In this document: positions 51,001 through 61,800 of the stretch, piece by piece
Layout: each line of letters opens with the position of its first letter
Numbering within the stretch: position 1 is the first letter of the stretch
Assembly: GCF_026914265.1 (NCBI RefSeq)
Contig: NC_069130.1
Coordinates: 12,513,700-12,577,699, forward strand
Reading direction: 5' to 3'
Source of the DNA: Mya arenaria
Lineage: Eukaryota > Mollusca > Bivalvia > Myida > Myidae
DNA length: 64,000 bases
Notes under the pieces: model-generated
Database searches by the model: none
What the model saw: only the letters and a program-made list of their open reading frames with translations
Told to the model about the DNA's origin: nothing
Program-made: the position numbers and the translations under genes

Positions 51001-51389
51001 TATGTGAATATACCATAATTCAGACTGATTTATATAAGACTGTAAAGAGTGATAATTATGTGAAAATTGATGATCATTGTTTAAAAGAAATGCAGCTGTC
51101 AAATACTAGCTACAACCAGTGACCAAAGACTCATTTGAATGAAGGCCAGTTGAATCAAACAACATTCTACATTTGCAAAGATTTACCCGATTTCTACAAC
51201 AAATACTAAACAAAAAAGTGCGACCAAAAATAGCACAAATCTATCACATGTATTTATTAAATAACTTTTAAAGCTATTACCCTCTTCATCATTCTGTTCC
51301 ATTTCTTGATTGTAGGTTGGTTCATTACTGTAGAAAGTCCTGCTGGCAGGCTCATCCAACTGTATCATATGTCTACGACCTCGACTCAT
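30817..51389 (-). CDS. FNBP4: Formin-binding protein 4, 20 coding exons, complete
   Basis: Twenty exons join without a phase error into 3045 nt (1014 residues; human FNBP4 has 1017). Their coordinates are in the two following entries. The order is: N-terminal acidic segment with the conserved NFLAEIDAM; WW1 (about residues 160-191, Trp165 and Trp188); a Ser/Asp and Arg/Asp-rich middle; a helical segment (LEVLQLAELALSKLEFLEV, about 582-600); WW2 (about 655-685); three proline-rich stretches; a Lys-rich stretch; and the C-terminal SSMVQKWQKVKKEVELEE, equivalent to human PSLVKKWQSIQRELDEE. The WW domains of FNBP4 bind proline-rich formin FH1 segments, and the human protein is found with spliceosomal proteins. 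A non-coding first exon probably ends at 52558. Confidence 0.95.
32931..33420 (+). repeat. Array family 'actagaactacgcgag', ~156-bp core, copy 1
   Basis: Left end 'actagaactacgcgagtcag'. The core 'cactgcacttgcc' with 'gggcaataactctaaa' recurs at about 33109 and 33265. Right end 'aaatgggacgccaccgatgcc'. Related copies are at 37170-37440 and 49803-50300. Intron 17 of FNBP4. Confidence 0.6.
33690..34110. repeat. Repeat fragment with 'ccatgaccaatgtgcatac' type words
   Basis: It has 'ggtcaccatgactttgaccc' and later 'gacgtcagacaaagtaatcc' followed by 'ctttgtcagc'. The last part recurs near 37381 and 50258 as the right end of the 156-bp-core family. Probably a related degraded element in FNBP4 intron 16. 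Confidence 0.4.
35232..36622 (+). repeat. Pearl-like element with ~145-bp units in a 436-bp higher-order pattern
   Basis: Ends are 'gtgctccactggccaaaagg' and 'ggccagtggagctaaaa', inverted at 'gctccactggcc'. About eight core units, each with 'catttgagcaattttggt' and 'tttcatcaaaatctg', lie between 35360 and 36520. The block near 35661-36000 recurs 436 bp later with only about two differences seen. An (ACGC)n run (about 36531-36568) separates the array from the right end. Short minus-strand frames here only reflect the repeat. FNBP4 intron 14. Confidence 0.8.
36531..36568 (+). repeat. (ACGC)n microsatellite
   Basis: About nine ACGC units between the core array and the right terminus of the 35232-36622 element, the position where HINE-type elements often carry a tetranucleotide run. 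Confidence 0.9.
37170..37440 (+). repeat. Array family 'actagaact.cgcga', copy 2 (core lost)
   Basis: Left end 'actagaactccgcgaatgag' and right end 'aaagtaatccctacttgtct' followed by 'gctattc...gcaggtgacac' match the ends of the 156-bp-core family, but no core array lies between them. FNBP4 intron 13. Confidence 0.5.
38493..41236 (+). repeat. Pearl-like double element with ~146-bp core repeats carrying nuclear-receptor-type palindromes
   Basis: Two left ends (gacaagagatgtttgtcaaa at 38493 and 38631) and two right ends (gggggcataataatg near 40443; ggggcataaaaatc near 41227) indicate a tandem or nested pair. The core unit, seen about 17 times, includes 'ggccatgggtgcaggcattg', 'gttatcactcggacaa' and 'aggtcactgtgaccttgacc'. 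Right-end tetranucleotide run (CGAC)n at about 40374-40405. Repeated short frames starting MQALLSYHSDN are products of the repeat, not genes. FNBP4 intron 13, between the halves of WW2. Confidence 0.85.
42423..51389 (-). CDS. FNBP4: FNBP4 exons 1-12 (N-terminus, WW1, charged region, helix)
   Basis: Exons: 1, 51389-51281 (preceded by 14 nt of UTR from acceptor 51404); 2, 50747-50605; 3, 48971-48844; 4, 48593-48496; 5, 48072-47868; 6, 47521-47230; 7, 46876-46739; 8, 46332-46149; 9, 44742-44469; 10, 43797-43685; 11, 43310-43252; 12, 42527-42423. Exon 5 carries WW1 (TTDWQQL...NYPYYWN...VVWDMP). Exon 6 has a run of Ser/Asp/Glu like a casein-kinase target. Exons 8 and 9 encode Arg-Asp/Arg-Glu repeats (HERDRRRDRDDREEKK, GDRYRDRDDYDNWD) that I do not recall in vertebrate FNBP4. 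Several introns contain repeats, including a LINE end and family A and C copies. Confidence 0.92.
42690..43049 (+). mobile_element. 5'-truncated LINE, 3' end of the reverse-transcriptase ORF plus 3' UTR
   Basis: The plus-strand frame reads RLCIYCLNQN..., then CEYHAFFQCPKFDIIRRQC and KSLNDFYSLMS, ending LLDMINV and stop (42946). This C-x2-C...H...C C-terminal segment is typical of non-LTR polymerases of the CR1/jockey group. It is followed by a short 3' UTR with 'gggccggtggcctatattta' and the tail (AATTG)n at about 43031-43049. Only the last ~85 codons remain. It is antisense to FNBP4 and lies in its intron 11. Confidence 0.75.
44788..44936 (+). repeat. Repeat family C, copy 1
   Basis: A short (~150 bp) unit: 'gtggtcaaaattagcgcaag', 'gcagggcttgttcaaattct', 'gggcttgttcatcc', 'tcgatgattg'. 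Copies also at about 53150-53305 and 56811-56972, all in plus orientation. FNBP4 intron 8. Confidence 0.6.
45358..45938 (-). repeat. Repeat family A, copy 2 (inverted)
   Basis: Reverse-complement copy of the 12534-13115 family: right side 'gctctccttattcttcgaat', left side 'cacagagacagcacgcttga'. Its core is a ~183-bp unit with 'ccattgtataaagtctcaat', present twice and in part a third time. FNBP4 intron 8. Confidence 0.7.
49310..49750 (+). repeat. Repeat family D, copy 1 (~130-bp units)
   Basis: Loose units built on 'ttttgactaaatttggtaat', 'gtttggaca', 'aagttattgat' and 'ggtgacacaagtgatatggc'. A reverse-orientation relative is at 53915-54460 ('caccaaatttagtcagaatg'). FNBP4 intron 2. Confidence 0.5.
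49803..50300 (+). repeat. Array family with ~156-bp core, copy 3
   Basis: Three core units, each with 'tgcactgcacttgccctc' and 'gatatgccccggacaaaact', at about 49826, 49981 and 50138. Right end 'aaatgggacgcggatgccgc' then 'ccctatatgtcgtcttttct'. FNBP4 intron 2. Confidence 0.65.
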
Positions 51390-52872
51390 TGTTAAAGGTT
51401 TAACTATAATTTAAAAAAAATCATAAATAAATCAACAAAAGGAGTTTAGCTTATAGGTTGGTCTTCCAACAATATTCCAGTATATTGAAATATATTATCT
51501 GAAAATATATAAGTGCAGTATGATTTCCTTCATATCATAATGTACTTCAACTTTACTTTTAAATGAAAAAGTTAAAGTAAGTTTCCTTGATTAACAGCTT
51601 ATCATAGATTTATTTAATGATTCAATCATTCAGGTGAAATATGAATTTGTCTACCAATAAAGTCAAGAATAAACTATGACATTTTTTTTCTTTTTGTGTC
51701 AGAATAGTATACAATATATGTGTTTGTGTATTGTTGCAGCCAGACTTAAACGAAACAGTAACTGTTGATATTGTTATTAATGAAGTAGAAACTTTTGATA
51801 ACCTCAGTCTTTTATTTTGCTGCCATGTTGGGACAAGAACCAATACAAATTAATCTCATAGCATTTTTGATAGATCATTAAATAATGTATAAATTGAGCT
51901 CAAAATTTTTAATACAGTTAATTAATTTCAAACAAAAAAATAAAAATCTTAAAAAAGGACAAGTTCTGTCACAGAATCCATTTTCCTCTTAATGAAACAA
52001 AATATATTCGTCAAATACTCTAGGGTATGTGATTGATCTAATGTCCTTCTTTAAAATGAATTATGAAGACTGCCTTGACTCAACATTATTTCAAAGATAA
52101 TTTATTTTTTATATGCATCACGGCAACTGTTGTAACTTGATTTTGACATGCATGGGTTTACTAAATCAAGGAAGGTACAATGGAACTAGTGTTTTATGGT
52201 GTGGCTTAAACCCAGTGAAATACTGTATTATTGAAATGTGAATTACCAAGTCGCGAAAATATATGTCAGAATGAATTTATCACATGAGCTTGTTTTTGTT
52301 TAATTCAACACGATAACAATACATTTTTCGAAACATAATGCTTAAACGGGTAAAGTAAATGTCTTTCTACTAATTAGGTGATATCATTAGAACTTACACT
52401 TGTCGACTAATAAGTTTTCATTTCTTAGTAAGCAATGTCAAGGTTGGTATATAGAACCATAGAAGTTTAATAACAGCGTTGGCGATTGGTCGAAAATGAG
52501 AATCCAACTAATCATTGGACATTTTACAACAAAGTTATTTCTATTGTACTTACTTACGTTCTTGCAACCAGCCATCTCGAAATACCTGTGTTATTGCAAA
52601 CTGATAAGATAAGACGTAATACTCGATGTTCAAGCCACTCAGTTTGTTTTTTGTGTAAAGCAATTAAATAAAACAATTTCTACAGAGATAGCTGTTTCAA
52701 TGTTTTATTTTCCTTCTAAAAAAACTACAATTTTCATAATTTTCTTTTAAGCATAATTTTGAGTAAGCACAAGTCATTTAATATTATAATTTTGTAGGAA
52801 ATGTCAGAAATCGATTGGTGATGAAAATCATAAAAGAAATGATTTAGAAAAAGTGAAAATACATTTGAAAAA
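51390..52872. promoter_or_regulatory. Intergenic region between divergent FNBP4 and RIC8 starts
   Basis: About 1.5 kb separates the two ATGs. On the minus strand, a strong donor (AAC|GTAAGTAAGT, exon end 52558) can pair with the acceptor at 51404 to give a FNBP4 5' UTR intron. On the plus strand an acceptor-like 'ataattttgtag' at about 52785-52796 may precede the RIC8 coding exon. The transcription starts probably lie near 52560-52700, consistent with a shared promoter, but no TATA box or strong factor site was placed. Confidence 0.4.
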
Positions 52873-55800
52873 ATGGATGCAAGTACAATAAATTTGCTAA
52901 GAAATGGTTCAGAATCTGAAGTGGAAGAAATACTGAGGAAATTCAATGAACAGGTACCAAGGAATACAAATTAAAAACCATTCAAACGATCTTAAAAATG
53001 TATAAACAGAGAAAATTTGAATAATAACACACTGCGATGTTACATTTTATGTATTGCACTTTTATCGTATACATTTATGATTATGTTTGCTATCTTTTGT
53101 AAATAATAAACTGCTCATGGGGACTTACAGAGTATTTGTATAAAATCAGTGGATGGATTTTGCACAAGCTGGCAATCCCTGCACTGGTTTAACGATTTCC
53201 AGGATTACTAAAATTAAGGTATTCATACAGCAGGGCTTGTTATTATTTTATGCACTAGTGGATAAATTCAGGCTTGTTCGTCCAAAAGTATTTTGATGAC
53301 TGCATGCTGAGTGCTGTAAGCAAATATGCTGCCTAAGTTTACCTTTTGATAGATAAGTCACTGCCTTTTTTCCATTCATGTATACCTGTAGAACACCTGA
53401 AAACCTAAGTCCTTTTATGTCCACTCTTTCTGTAAAGGTAAGGCAGATCTTTCTGTTGCAGTTGTGTTACTGGTTTAGAAGTATGGTGAAGTGATACATA
53501 TTGTTTTTTTCATATAACACTGTTTCTTACCAGAACTTATTTTTAGTGGTTCGTCTTGGACTTCGCAGCCTTGAAGGTATGACTCGGACAAATTAAAAAA
53601 ATTAAAATGATTGCTCTTGTCAAACTTTCTAAGTATTTTGAATGTTTGTACAGCATCAGCTCTTAATTTTCTGTAACTCATTGTTGAGACTTCTTGATCA
53701 TCAGAACTAGTTTGGTTTTTACCTTTGTAGTCTTTCAGTAGAGTCAGTATCTTTTTTCAAGTAGGGAAATTTCCCATGTGGCAGTATATATCACAAAAAC
53801 CTCTAGTCTGTAAAACTGACAGAATTCCAGATTAATGACAGCATGCTGTTTGCTTTCATTAATTTTTTATGGCATAAAACAGGGCATATTTATTTTTGCC
53901 TGTCCAGTAATTTGTCTGATCAATGACTGAAGAGGAATTTATTGAATCAACACCAAATTTAGTCAGAATGTGTATGGGCACAATTTCTCACACAAGTTCC
54001 CTAACGAGCCATATCACTCGGATCACCTGAGAGTTATCAACCTTAAATTATAGAAATTATCTAATATTGGTCTTTATAATGTCTAGGACAAGTTCCATAA
54101 CAGGCCATATTGATTGTTTCACTTGAGAGTTATGTCTCTTGAATCAGAGAAATTACCTGAAATTGTTCATGTTCAATCAATAACTATAGAAACCTTAGTA
54201 TGATCATCACCAAATTTAGTTAGAATATGCATGGGCATCATATCTCAGACAAGTTTGATAACCAGCCATGTCACCTCAGTTGTAGTATGTCGGTAAAAAG
54301 CTATACATAGATTAAAATTTTAAATGTTACATGAAATCCAACAATAAACAAATATTGACTTGACTTCATTTCAGAGTTATGACCCTTGAAATGGCAAAAA
54401 CTGTATTCGCTATATTTAGCTATTACAACCATTTATCACCTAACTTAGTGTTCTTAATATAGGATGGGCGCATAAAGCAACAGTTGGAGATCTTGTGTAG
54501 ATATGATACAGCACCACTATTTGCACATGCTCATAAACATGTTTATTTTGTCAACTGATTAAAGTATTATAACTGTCTCATATCAAGACATTAGAAAATG
54601 CTTGTAGGTTCATGGAACTTAACATTCTTATAGTATTCACTATTCATAAGGAATTTATTTTGTTACCTTCTGAAAGTCTGTCATTTAAAAAGAAAAGGGA
54701 TTTCTGTCAGCGAACTGCTTAATTACTCACTTAATAAAACCAAATAAATGAAAATGTCGGTAGAGGTTATTTTTGTCAGTGGCTTTCTACATGAGTAAAT
54801 CAGAATCTGTTTGGCAACTTGAGACATGAGGGTAAACACTAATGACACTTGGGGAGAAGAGCCTGTCTAAAACTGATAAAACATATTTTTTAAAGGAACA
54901 GTTATTAAAAAATAATGTATTTACAAGACATTGTACATGTATAAGTTTATGCTCAGAATCAGAATAGCTTTCCTTTTATTTTTCAGAATGCCAAGACATT
55001 TACATTTTCTGACCTCAGTGATGATTTGAAAGAGGTATGTGTACAGTCATTGAAACAACAATTTATTGAATAATAAAAGTATTAACTGGACACATATTAT
55101 TGAATATTATGCCTCACATAAATTTGTCCCTTCTTTGTATATATAAACTCAACCGGTCCGTATATCACCGTATTTTGATGAAAATCCAGTTTTATGACGT
55201 CAGCGGTCCATATTTTATTTTTGGCCGGTCCGGACCTCGCCAAGGTAATATGGACCTCTGACGTCATACAATTGGTAAGTGCGGCTTGCTCTTTTCACAA
55301 TGGCATAAACCTTTCGCAAGAAAACATTATTAGCTTTGTTCAATAAAACACATTTAAATCGCTTTAAAGATATTGAATTGTAATGAAAAATGATCGGTAT
55401 AATATAAGAAATATAACACACCACTTCGGGCCATATGACATTATAAGGACCGGTCAGTCAGCCCCCGAAGGTGAATGGACCTCGGCTAACGCCTCGGTCC
55501 ATATACACTTTCGGTGGCTGACTGGCCGGTCCTTATAATGTCATATGACCCTCAGTGGTGTGTTTTATTTCTTAAATATTATACTTTTATGCATTGTAAT
55601 TGTTTAAAATAAAATGTTTAACAAAATGACTTGTATCGTCACTTGACCTAGGGCAGTTCATATAGAAGATGTGTTGTACCATATAGATAATTTGTTTTTA
55701 GCTCGACTATTCGAAGAATAAGGAGAGCTATCCTAGTCACCCGAGCGTCGGCGTAACCACTTATGTTAAAGTTTTTGTAAGAGTTTGTATACCACCTCAA

Positions 55801-58800
55801 ATATTGTCATATGGCTTTAAAACTTTGCACACCATCATGCCCCCAACCTGTACACAGGAGGAGGTAACTCTATCAAGCATTTTGACAAAATTATGCCCCT
55901 TTTTCGACTTAGAATTTACGTTAAAGTTCGCGTACCACCTCAAATATTTTCCATTCAATTTATTTAAATATCTTAGCAAATCATGTATTGCATTGAAATC
56001 TAATCTAACAGTGATCCATGCATGTTTCGCCAAAACTTTCAATCCATACACTGAAAAGCGGCGGAAAAGTCGAGCGCGCTGTCTCTGTGACAGCTCTTGT
56101 TGTAGATTTATAAAAGATTATCTTGCTCAATTTAATATACTGTTCTCTGCAGAAAATTGCTGAAAGCCTACTAAAGCACATGACACAGAAGTTGTCCCCT
56201 AGAGCCCAATGTCTTTGCCTGCAGACGATTCGATTGTTCAGCAGAGAAAAGACACGCTTGGGATCCCTTGTGTCAGATGACACTCTTGCAGTTCTCATGC
56301 GCCTTGCAGGTCTGGAACATTACTCAAGACAGGGTGAAGAAGAGAGTGGGATAACAATACAACTGGGAGACTCCGAGGGTAGGCTATCTTGATGAGCTTG
56401 TAGCAGTAATGTTTTTCAACTTACAAAAGCAAAAGCATATAGCAATTGATTAAAGGGTATATAGGATCTGTCCCAGTTGTCATATAATACTTAATTTTAT
56501 TCAACAAGTTCAAGAAATGTGTTAGTTAAGTAATCAAGCCTTTGACAAGCTTACCTATATACTTCATAGCAGACAAGACTATTAGAATTATGTATTATAT
56601 GAAGACAAGTGTGAGATTCTTTTTATCAATTTTGTAATATGTTCAATACAACATTTCCTGTTTAAATACAGAAAGTGACAAACATTTTTCCTTAAATCTA
56701 TAGAAAATATCTTCCTTTTATGATTTCAATGGAAATGAACTTCTTTACTCAAATAAATCTTTATCATATAAACAAAATGAGAAATAAACATATAACTTGC
56801 TGGAATATCAGTGGTCGAAATTAGCAGAAGCCCGCAAGCCCTGCACTGGTAAAATGTCTTCCGGGCTTGCTCAAATTCTGAATTTTATATAGCAGGGCTT
56901 GTTAAAAAAATGATGCCAAGCAATAGTATAAGAATTCGGGCTTGTTCATCAAAAGTCTAATTTCGATGACTGGAATATAACCAATTGAGATATTTTGTAT
57001 TCAAATGAATTTGTTTACAGACATGCAAAATAATTATATAAAATCAAACATGTATAATACAGAAAAGTATGTCATGGTTATATTAAAAGCCGGAAAAAGG
57101 TATATTAAGCATGTGATAATTCACAAACTTATGTTGTAACTTGTTATCCCCCGCCTTATAAATGCGAGGGGATATAGTAATGGTAGGCGCGATTCCGTGC
57201 GTGTGTGCGTCCGTCCGTCCCACATTCATTTCTTTGCATCTCCTCTTACATTTCTCATGCGATATCTACCAAACTTTCACAGATTGATGATCATAAAGTG
57301 AAGCATCACTTATTGTTGGGCTTTTGCGATTCGACCATTTTTGAAAGAGTTATAGCCCTTTGTTTATTTTACATTTAAAATTGGTTTCTTCACATCTCCT
57401 CTTACATTTCTCATGCGATTTCTACCAAACTTTCACAGATTGATGATCATAAAGTGAAGCAGCGCATATTGTCGGGCTTTTGCGATTCGACCATTTTTGA
57501 AAGAGTTATAGCCCTTTGTTTATTTTACATTTAAAATTGGTTTCTTCGCATCTCCTCTTACGTTTTTCATGCAATTTCTACCAAACTTACACAGATTGAT
57601 GATCATTAAGTGAAGCAGCGCATTTTGTCGGGCTTTTGCGATTTGACCATTTTTAAAAGAGTTATTGCCCTTTGCTTATTTTACATTTATAATTGATTTC
57701 TTCGCAACTCCTCTTACGTTTTTCATGCGATTTCTACCAAACTTTTACAGATTGATGAATATAAAGTGAAGCAGCGCATATTGTCGGGCTTTCGCGATTC
57801 GACCATTTTTGAAAGAGTTCTTGCCCTTTGTTTATTTTACATTTAAAATTGGTTTCTTCGCAACTCCTCTTACATTTTTCAAGCGATTTCTACCAAACTT
57901 TCACAGATTGATGATCATAAAGTGAAGCAGCGCATATTGTCTGGCTTTTGTGATTTGACCATTTTTGAAAGAGTTATTGTCCTTTGCTTATTTTACATTT
58001 AAAATTGGTTTCTTCGCAAATCCTCTTACGTTTTTCATGCGATTTCTACCAAACTTTCACAGATTGATGACTATAAAGTGACACAGCGCATATCGTCACC
58101 TTAGTGCAAGAACTCAATATCTGCTTAATATCTATATGCAGTTATTGAGTTATTGCACTAAGGTGACGATATGTCGGGCTTTCGTGATTCGACCATTTTT
58201 GAAAGAGTTATAGCCCTTTCTTAATTTTACTCATTTCTTATGTTCCTCAGAAACTACCCTTACCATTGATTGGCTTTCGTTACAAAAAATGCCCCCATGA
58301 GGCGGGGGATATATCTGTCTGTGACCGCTCTTGTTTAAAATTAGATTAAAGCCTTAAAACCTTGCTATTTGACTATTACTTTAAAATTTGATTTTTGAGC
58401 AAGCCATGTGTACAGACGTTTTATTTATGCTTGGCATGTGGACATGTGGTTATTTTGACCACCTATTTTACACTTCACTTCATTTTAAGCTTACAGTCTT
58501 TGTGTATATATTACAGTGACCATAGAGGCCCAGAAGTGTCTGTGTAACCTGATCTTCAACAGTGCACAGGCCCAGGCTGCATGCAGGTAACTGAGATGTC
58601 TGTTAATCAAGGATGATCAAGTTCAGGATTCATGCTTAAATCAGTATTGACAGCTTTCAGTTTCAGACAATTTAAGACAATCATACAGTTATTTTTTTTC
58701 CTGAAAATTTGCCTTAAACAGTACATTGAAATGGATATAAATGGCTTTACCACTTAATCCTACTTTATAGGGCTGAATCCCTCATACTCAAATAAAATTT

Positions 58801-61800
58801 CAAGAATTTCAGGACTTTATATTTGGTATATCATCACCGTTTTGATTTTTTTAAAGCCAAGTTGGGTTAAGTTTGAGCCGGATAATTCCTTCTGACAAAC
58901 ACTCATTCTAAACCAAGAATGTTTTTAAAATATTGAGAGACCAGTAAGTATTTTGTACCATATAGTTAATCAAGTATCAAACTTTTCAAGCTTACTGTGC
59001 TATAAAAAGGCCACACTGAAATATTGTTGTAATTCATTTGCACGCTATTAAATGCATGGTAGCTTCTTATATGAAAATCTTTGCCTGAACAAAACAAAAG
59101 ACAGAATATGAGTGCAGTTTTATTTTCAACTTTTTGTGAATTGAGCCAAAGCCCTTCCGATTGTGAAATTAGCAACTATTAATTGTGAAAAAGTTTTTAA
59201 TACAATGATTGTTGTAATAGCTACAGATAATGGAGAAGATAATATTAAATGTAACAATTTTGAGAATATTTTTGTTTTTCAGAAATAAAATGCTGCATGT
59301 AGGTCTTTCTGTGCTTAACAGACTGAATAAAAACTACTTTGCTTGTAAATAACTTCTTTGTTACAGCTAAAATATACTATTGATGCAACTAAAATAACAT
59401 ACAATACTTACTGGTTATAAATATGCATATCAATAGAGAAATGATGTGACCTTATGTTTAGATAATCATATATTAAGTCTGGCACAGAAATTGAAGAACC
59501 AGTGGTTAGTGAACTAGTGTGGTCTGGTCGAAATTAAAATGTTTTGCTGTTATCAGTAAGTTACTGTAGGGTTTTAGCTAATGTAGAGTTTAGCTAGAGA
59601 GTTATGTTATGGAAGGGTGCTGCAAATATTGCTGCCAAATATTTCTTCTCTTTTGTTCTAATAAATACTTGTAAACTGGCTATATTTACATACATATTTG
59701 ACATTTTAAACATTTTACTTCATTATTATTCAATTCCTAACATTTCCCTGTCATATTGATAATGTTTAAGTTCATCACAGCCCAATAAAATCATGAATGT
59801 CGCTTGTTAACCTTGTCCATTTTCATCAGCACCCTGCTCATTTTAAAACCTGGCTAAAACCATATACTGTTCCTTTGTGGTATATTTATGATCTGGTTCC
59901 ATATTGAGCAAATTCAGTGACTTTGTTAATGGCATTCATTAGTGGTTTTATTTATTAGTGTCGTAGACTGGTTCTTGATGGGTTGAAAATTTATGGTGAT
60001 TTTTGTTGTAGTAGGTAACAAAATTATATTTATGGTTTGTTATCACTAGTTCTGATATGTACCTTTATTTTTGATTTACAGCAAAAATGGGTGTGTGGAA
60101 GGAATCGTTCAACGACTTAAAACTTACAAAGATCCAGATCTCCAGTTTGACATCAAAGTAAGTATTTCTGTCTAGAATTTGAAAATATTTTTAGGTGCCA
60201 GGCAGAGAAACCATACATCTGTAAATCGTCAAAAACTTACGAGAAAAAAATCAGAATCTGAACTATGTTTTCAGACTATTTATTTAAAAGAATAATTATT
60301 CTAAAGGTTGAAAATAAATATGCGTAAGAATAAAATCATGTAAAAATTTTTTCCAAAGACCTCGGATCTTTTCATCTGAGTTGCACAACTATTGCCATAC
60401 CAGCTAAATATTTGCCAAACATGCATTCAGTCCTGTTTTTCCCATTTTTTCAAAAGGAGTTAAAAACTGTTTGCATGATGAAGGATGTTGCTTAAAAAAT
60501 GTTTTATTTTCTCTCCAGTTTTTCGACATGAGGTTGCTGTTCCTACTCACAGCGTTGTGTGCAGACACCCGACCCAAGATTCGTTTCGAGCTTCACGGTT
60601 TCACGTACATGATTGAGGTGATCGACCTGATTGTACGTGAGGCAGAGAGCCGCAGTGAGGGCCTCACTGACCAGGAGGTTGACTTGTGCTCGGAGATCCT
60701 CAAAATTCTCTTTAACCTCACTGTAACCGTCGACAGGAACAACCTAGATGAAGTGAGGGAATTATTTTTTCTTTTTTAATAAGACTCTCTCAGATAAGGA
60801 ATCGGGGGCCATGATTACGAACAGTCTCAAGTCCAATCTAGACTCAGACTCAGAAAAACACTATTAAATTACATTATTACAAAGAATCTTCATTATTCCA
60901 TTCGTTTTTCAGAAATAAATGTGCATAATTCTACAATTTTAAATGAGAATAAATTTCCGCATATTTCATCATGCAAAGTCATATTAGAAAGAAAGTTACC
61001 ATGGAATAAGATCTGCAGTTTTGCCACTTAGACAAATAACATTTGGTCACATATTGGATACCTAAATGTCGATGTAAGGACAAAGAGAGAGTTCTGTTAC
61101 TCCCACAACATTCAGCAACAGGAGTCCTGGTGTTTTGAATTAAGACAAGATCTTCTTAAATGTCAAACTATGTTCTAAATATTTTGAGCTGAGATGTTTA
61201 CCGGTTACATCTCTTATGCAGACTAAAGATATTATTTTACCCATATGTAAATCTCCGACTCCTATAAAGAGTACTCCGATTCTTATTAAAGTAAAACTCT
61301 CCAAGTCAAGCTTTCCTTTTCTTCTTACAAAATTAAGCTTTCCTATTTTATTACAAAGTCAAGCTTTCCTATTTTATTACAAAGTCAAGCTTTCCTATTT
61401 TATTACAAAGTTTAGCTCTCCTATTCATATAACAAATTTTAGCTCTCCTATTCATATTACAAAGTTTAGCTCTCCTATTCGTATTACAAAGTTTAGCTTT
61501 CCTATTCTTATTACAAAGTTAAGCTTTCCTATTCTTATTACAAAGTCAAGCTTTCCTATTCTTATTACAAAGTTAAGCTTTCCTATTCTTATTACAAAGT
61601 TAAGCTTTCCTATTCATATTACAAAGTTAAGCTATCCTATTCATATAACAAAGTTAAGCTTTCCTTTTCATATTACAAAGTTAAGCTTTCCTATTCATAT
61701 TACAAAGTTAAGCTTTCCTATTCATATTACAAAGTTAAGCTTTCCTTTTCTTATTACAAAGTTAAGCTTTCCTATTCATATTACAAAGTTAAGCTTTCCT

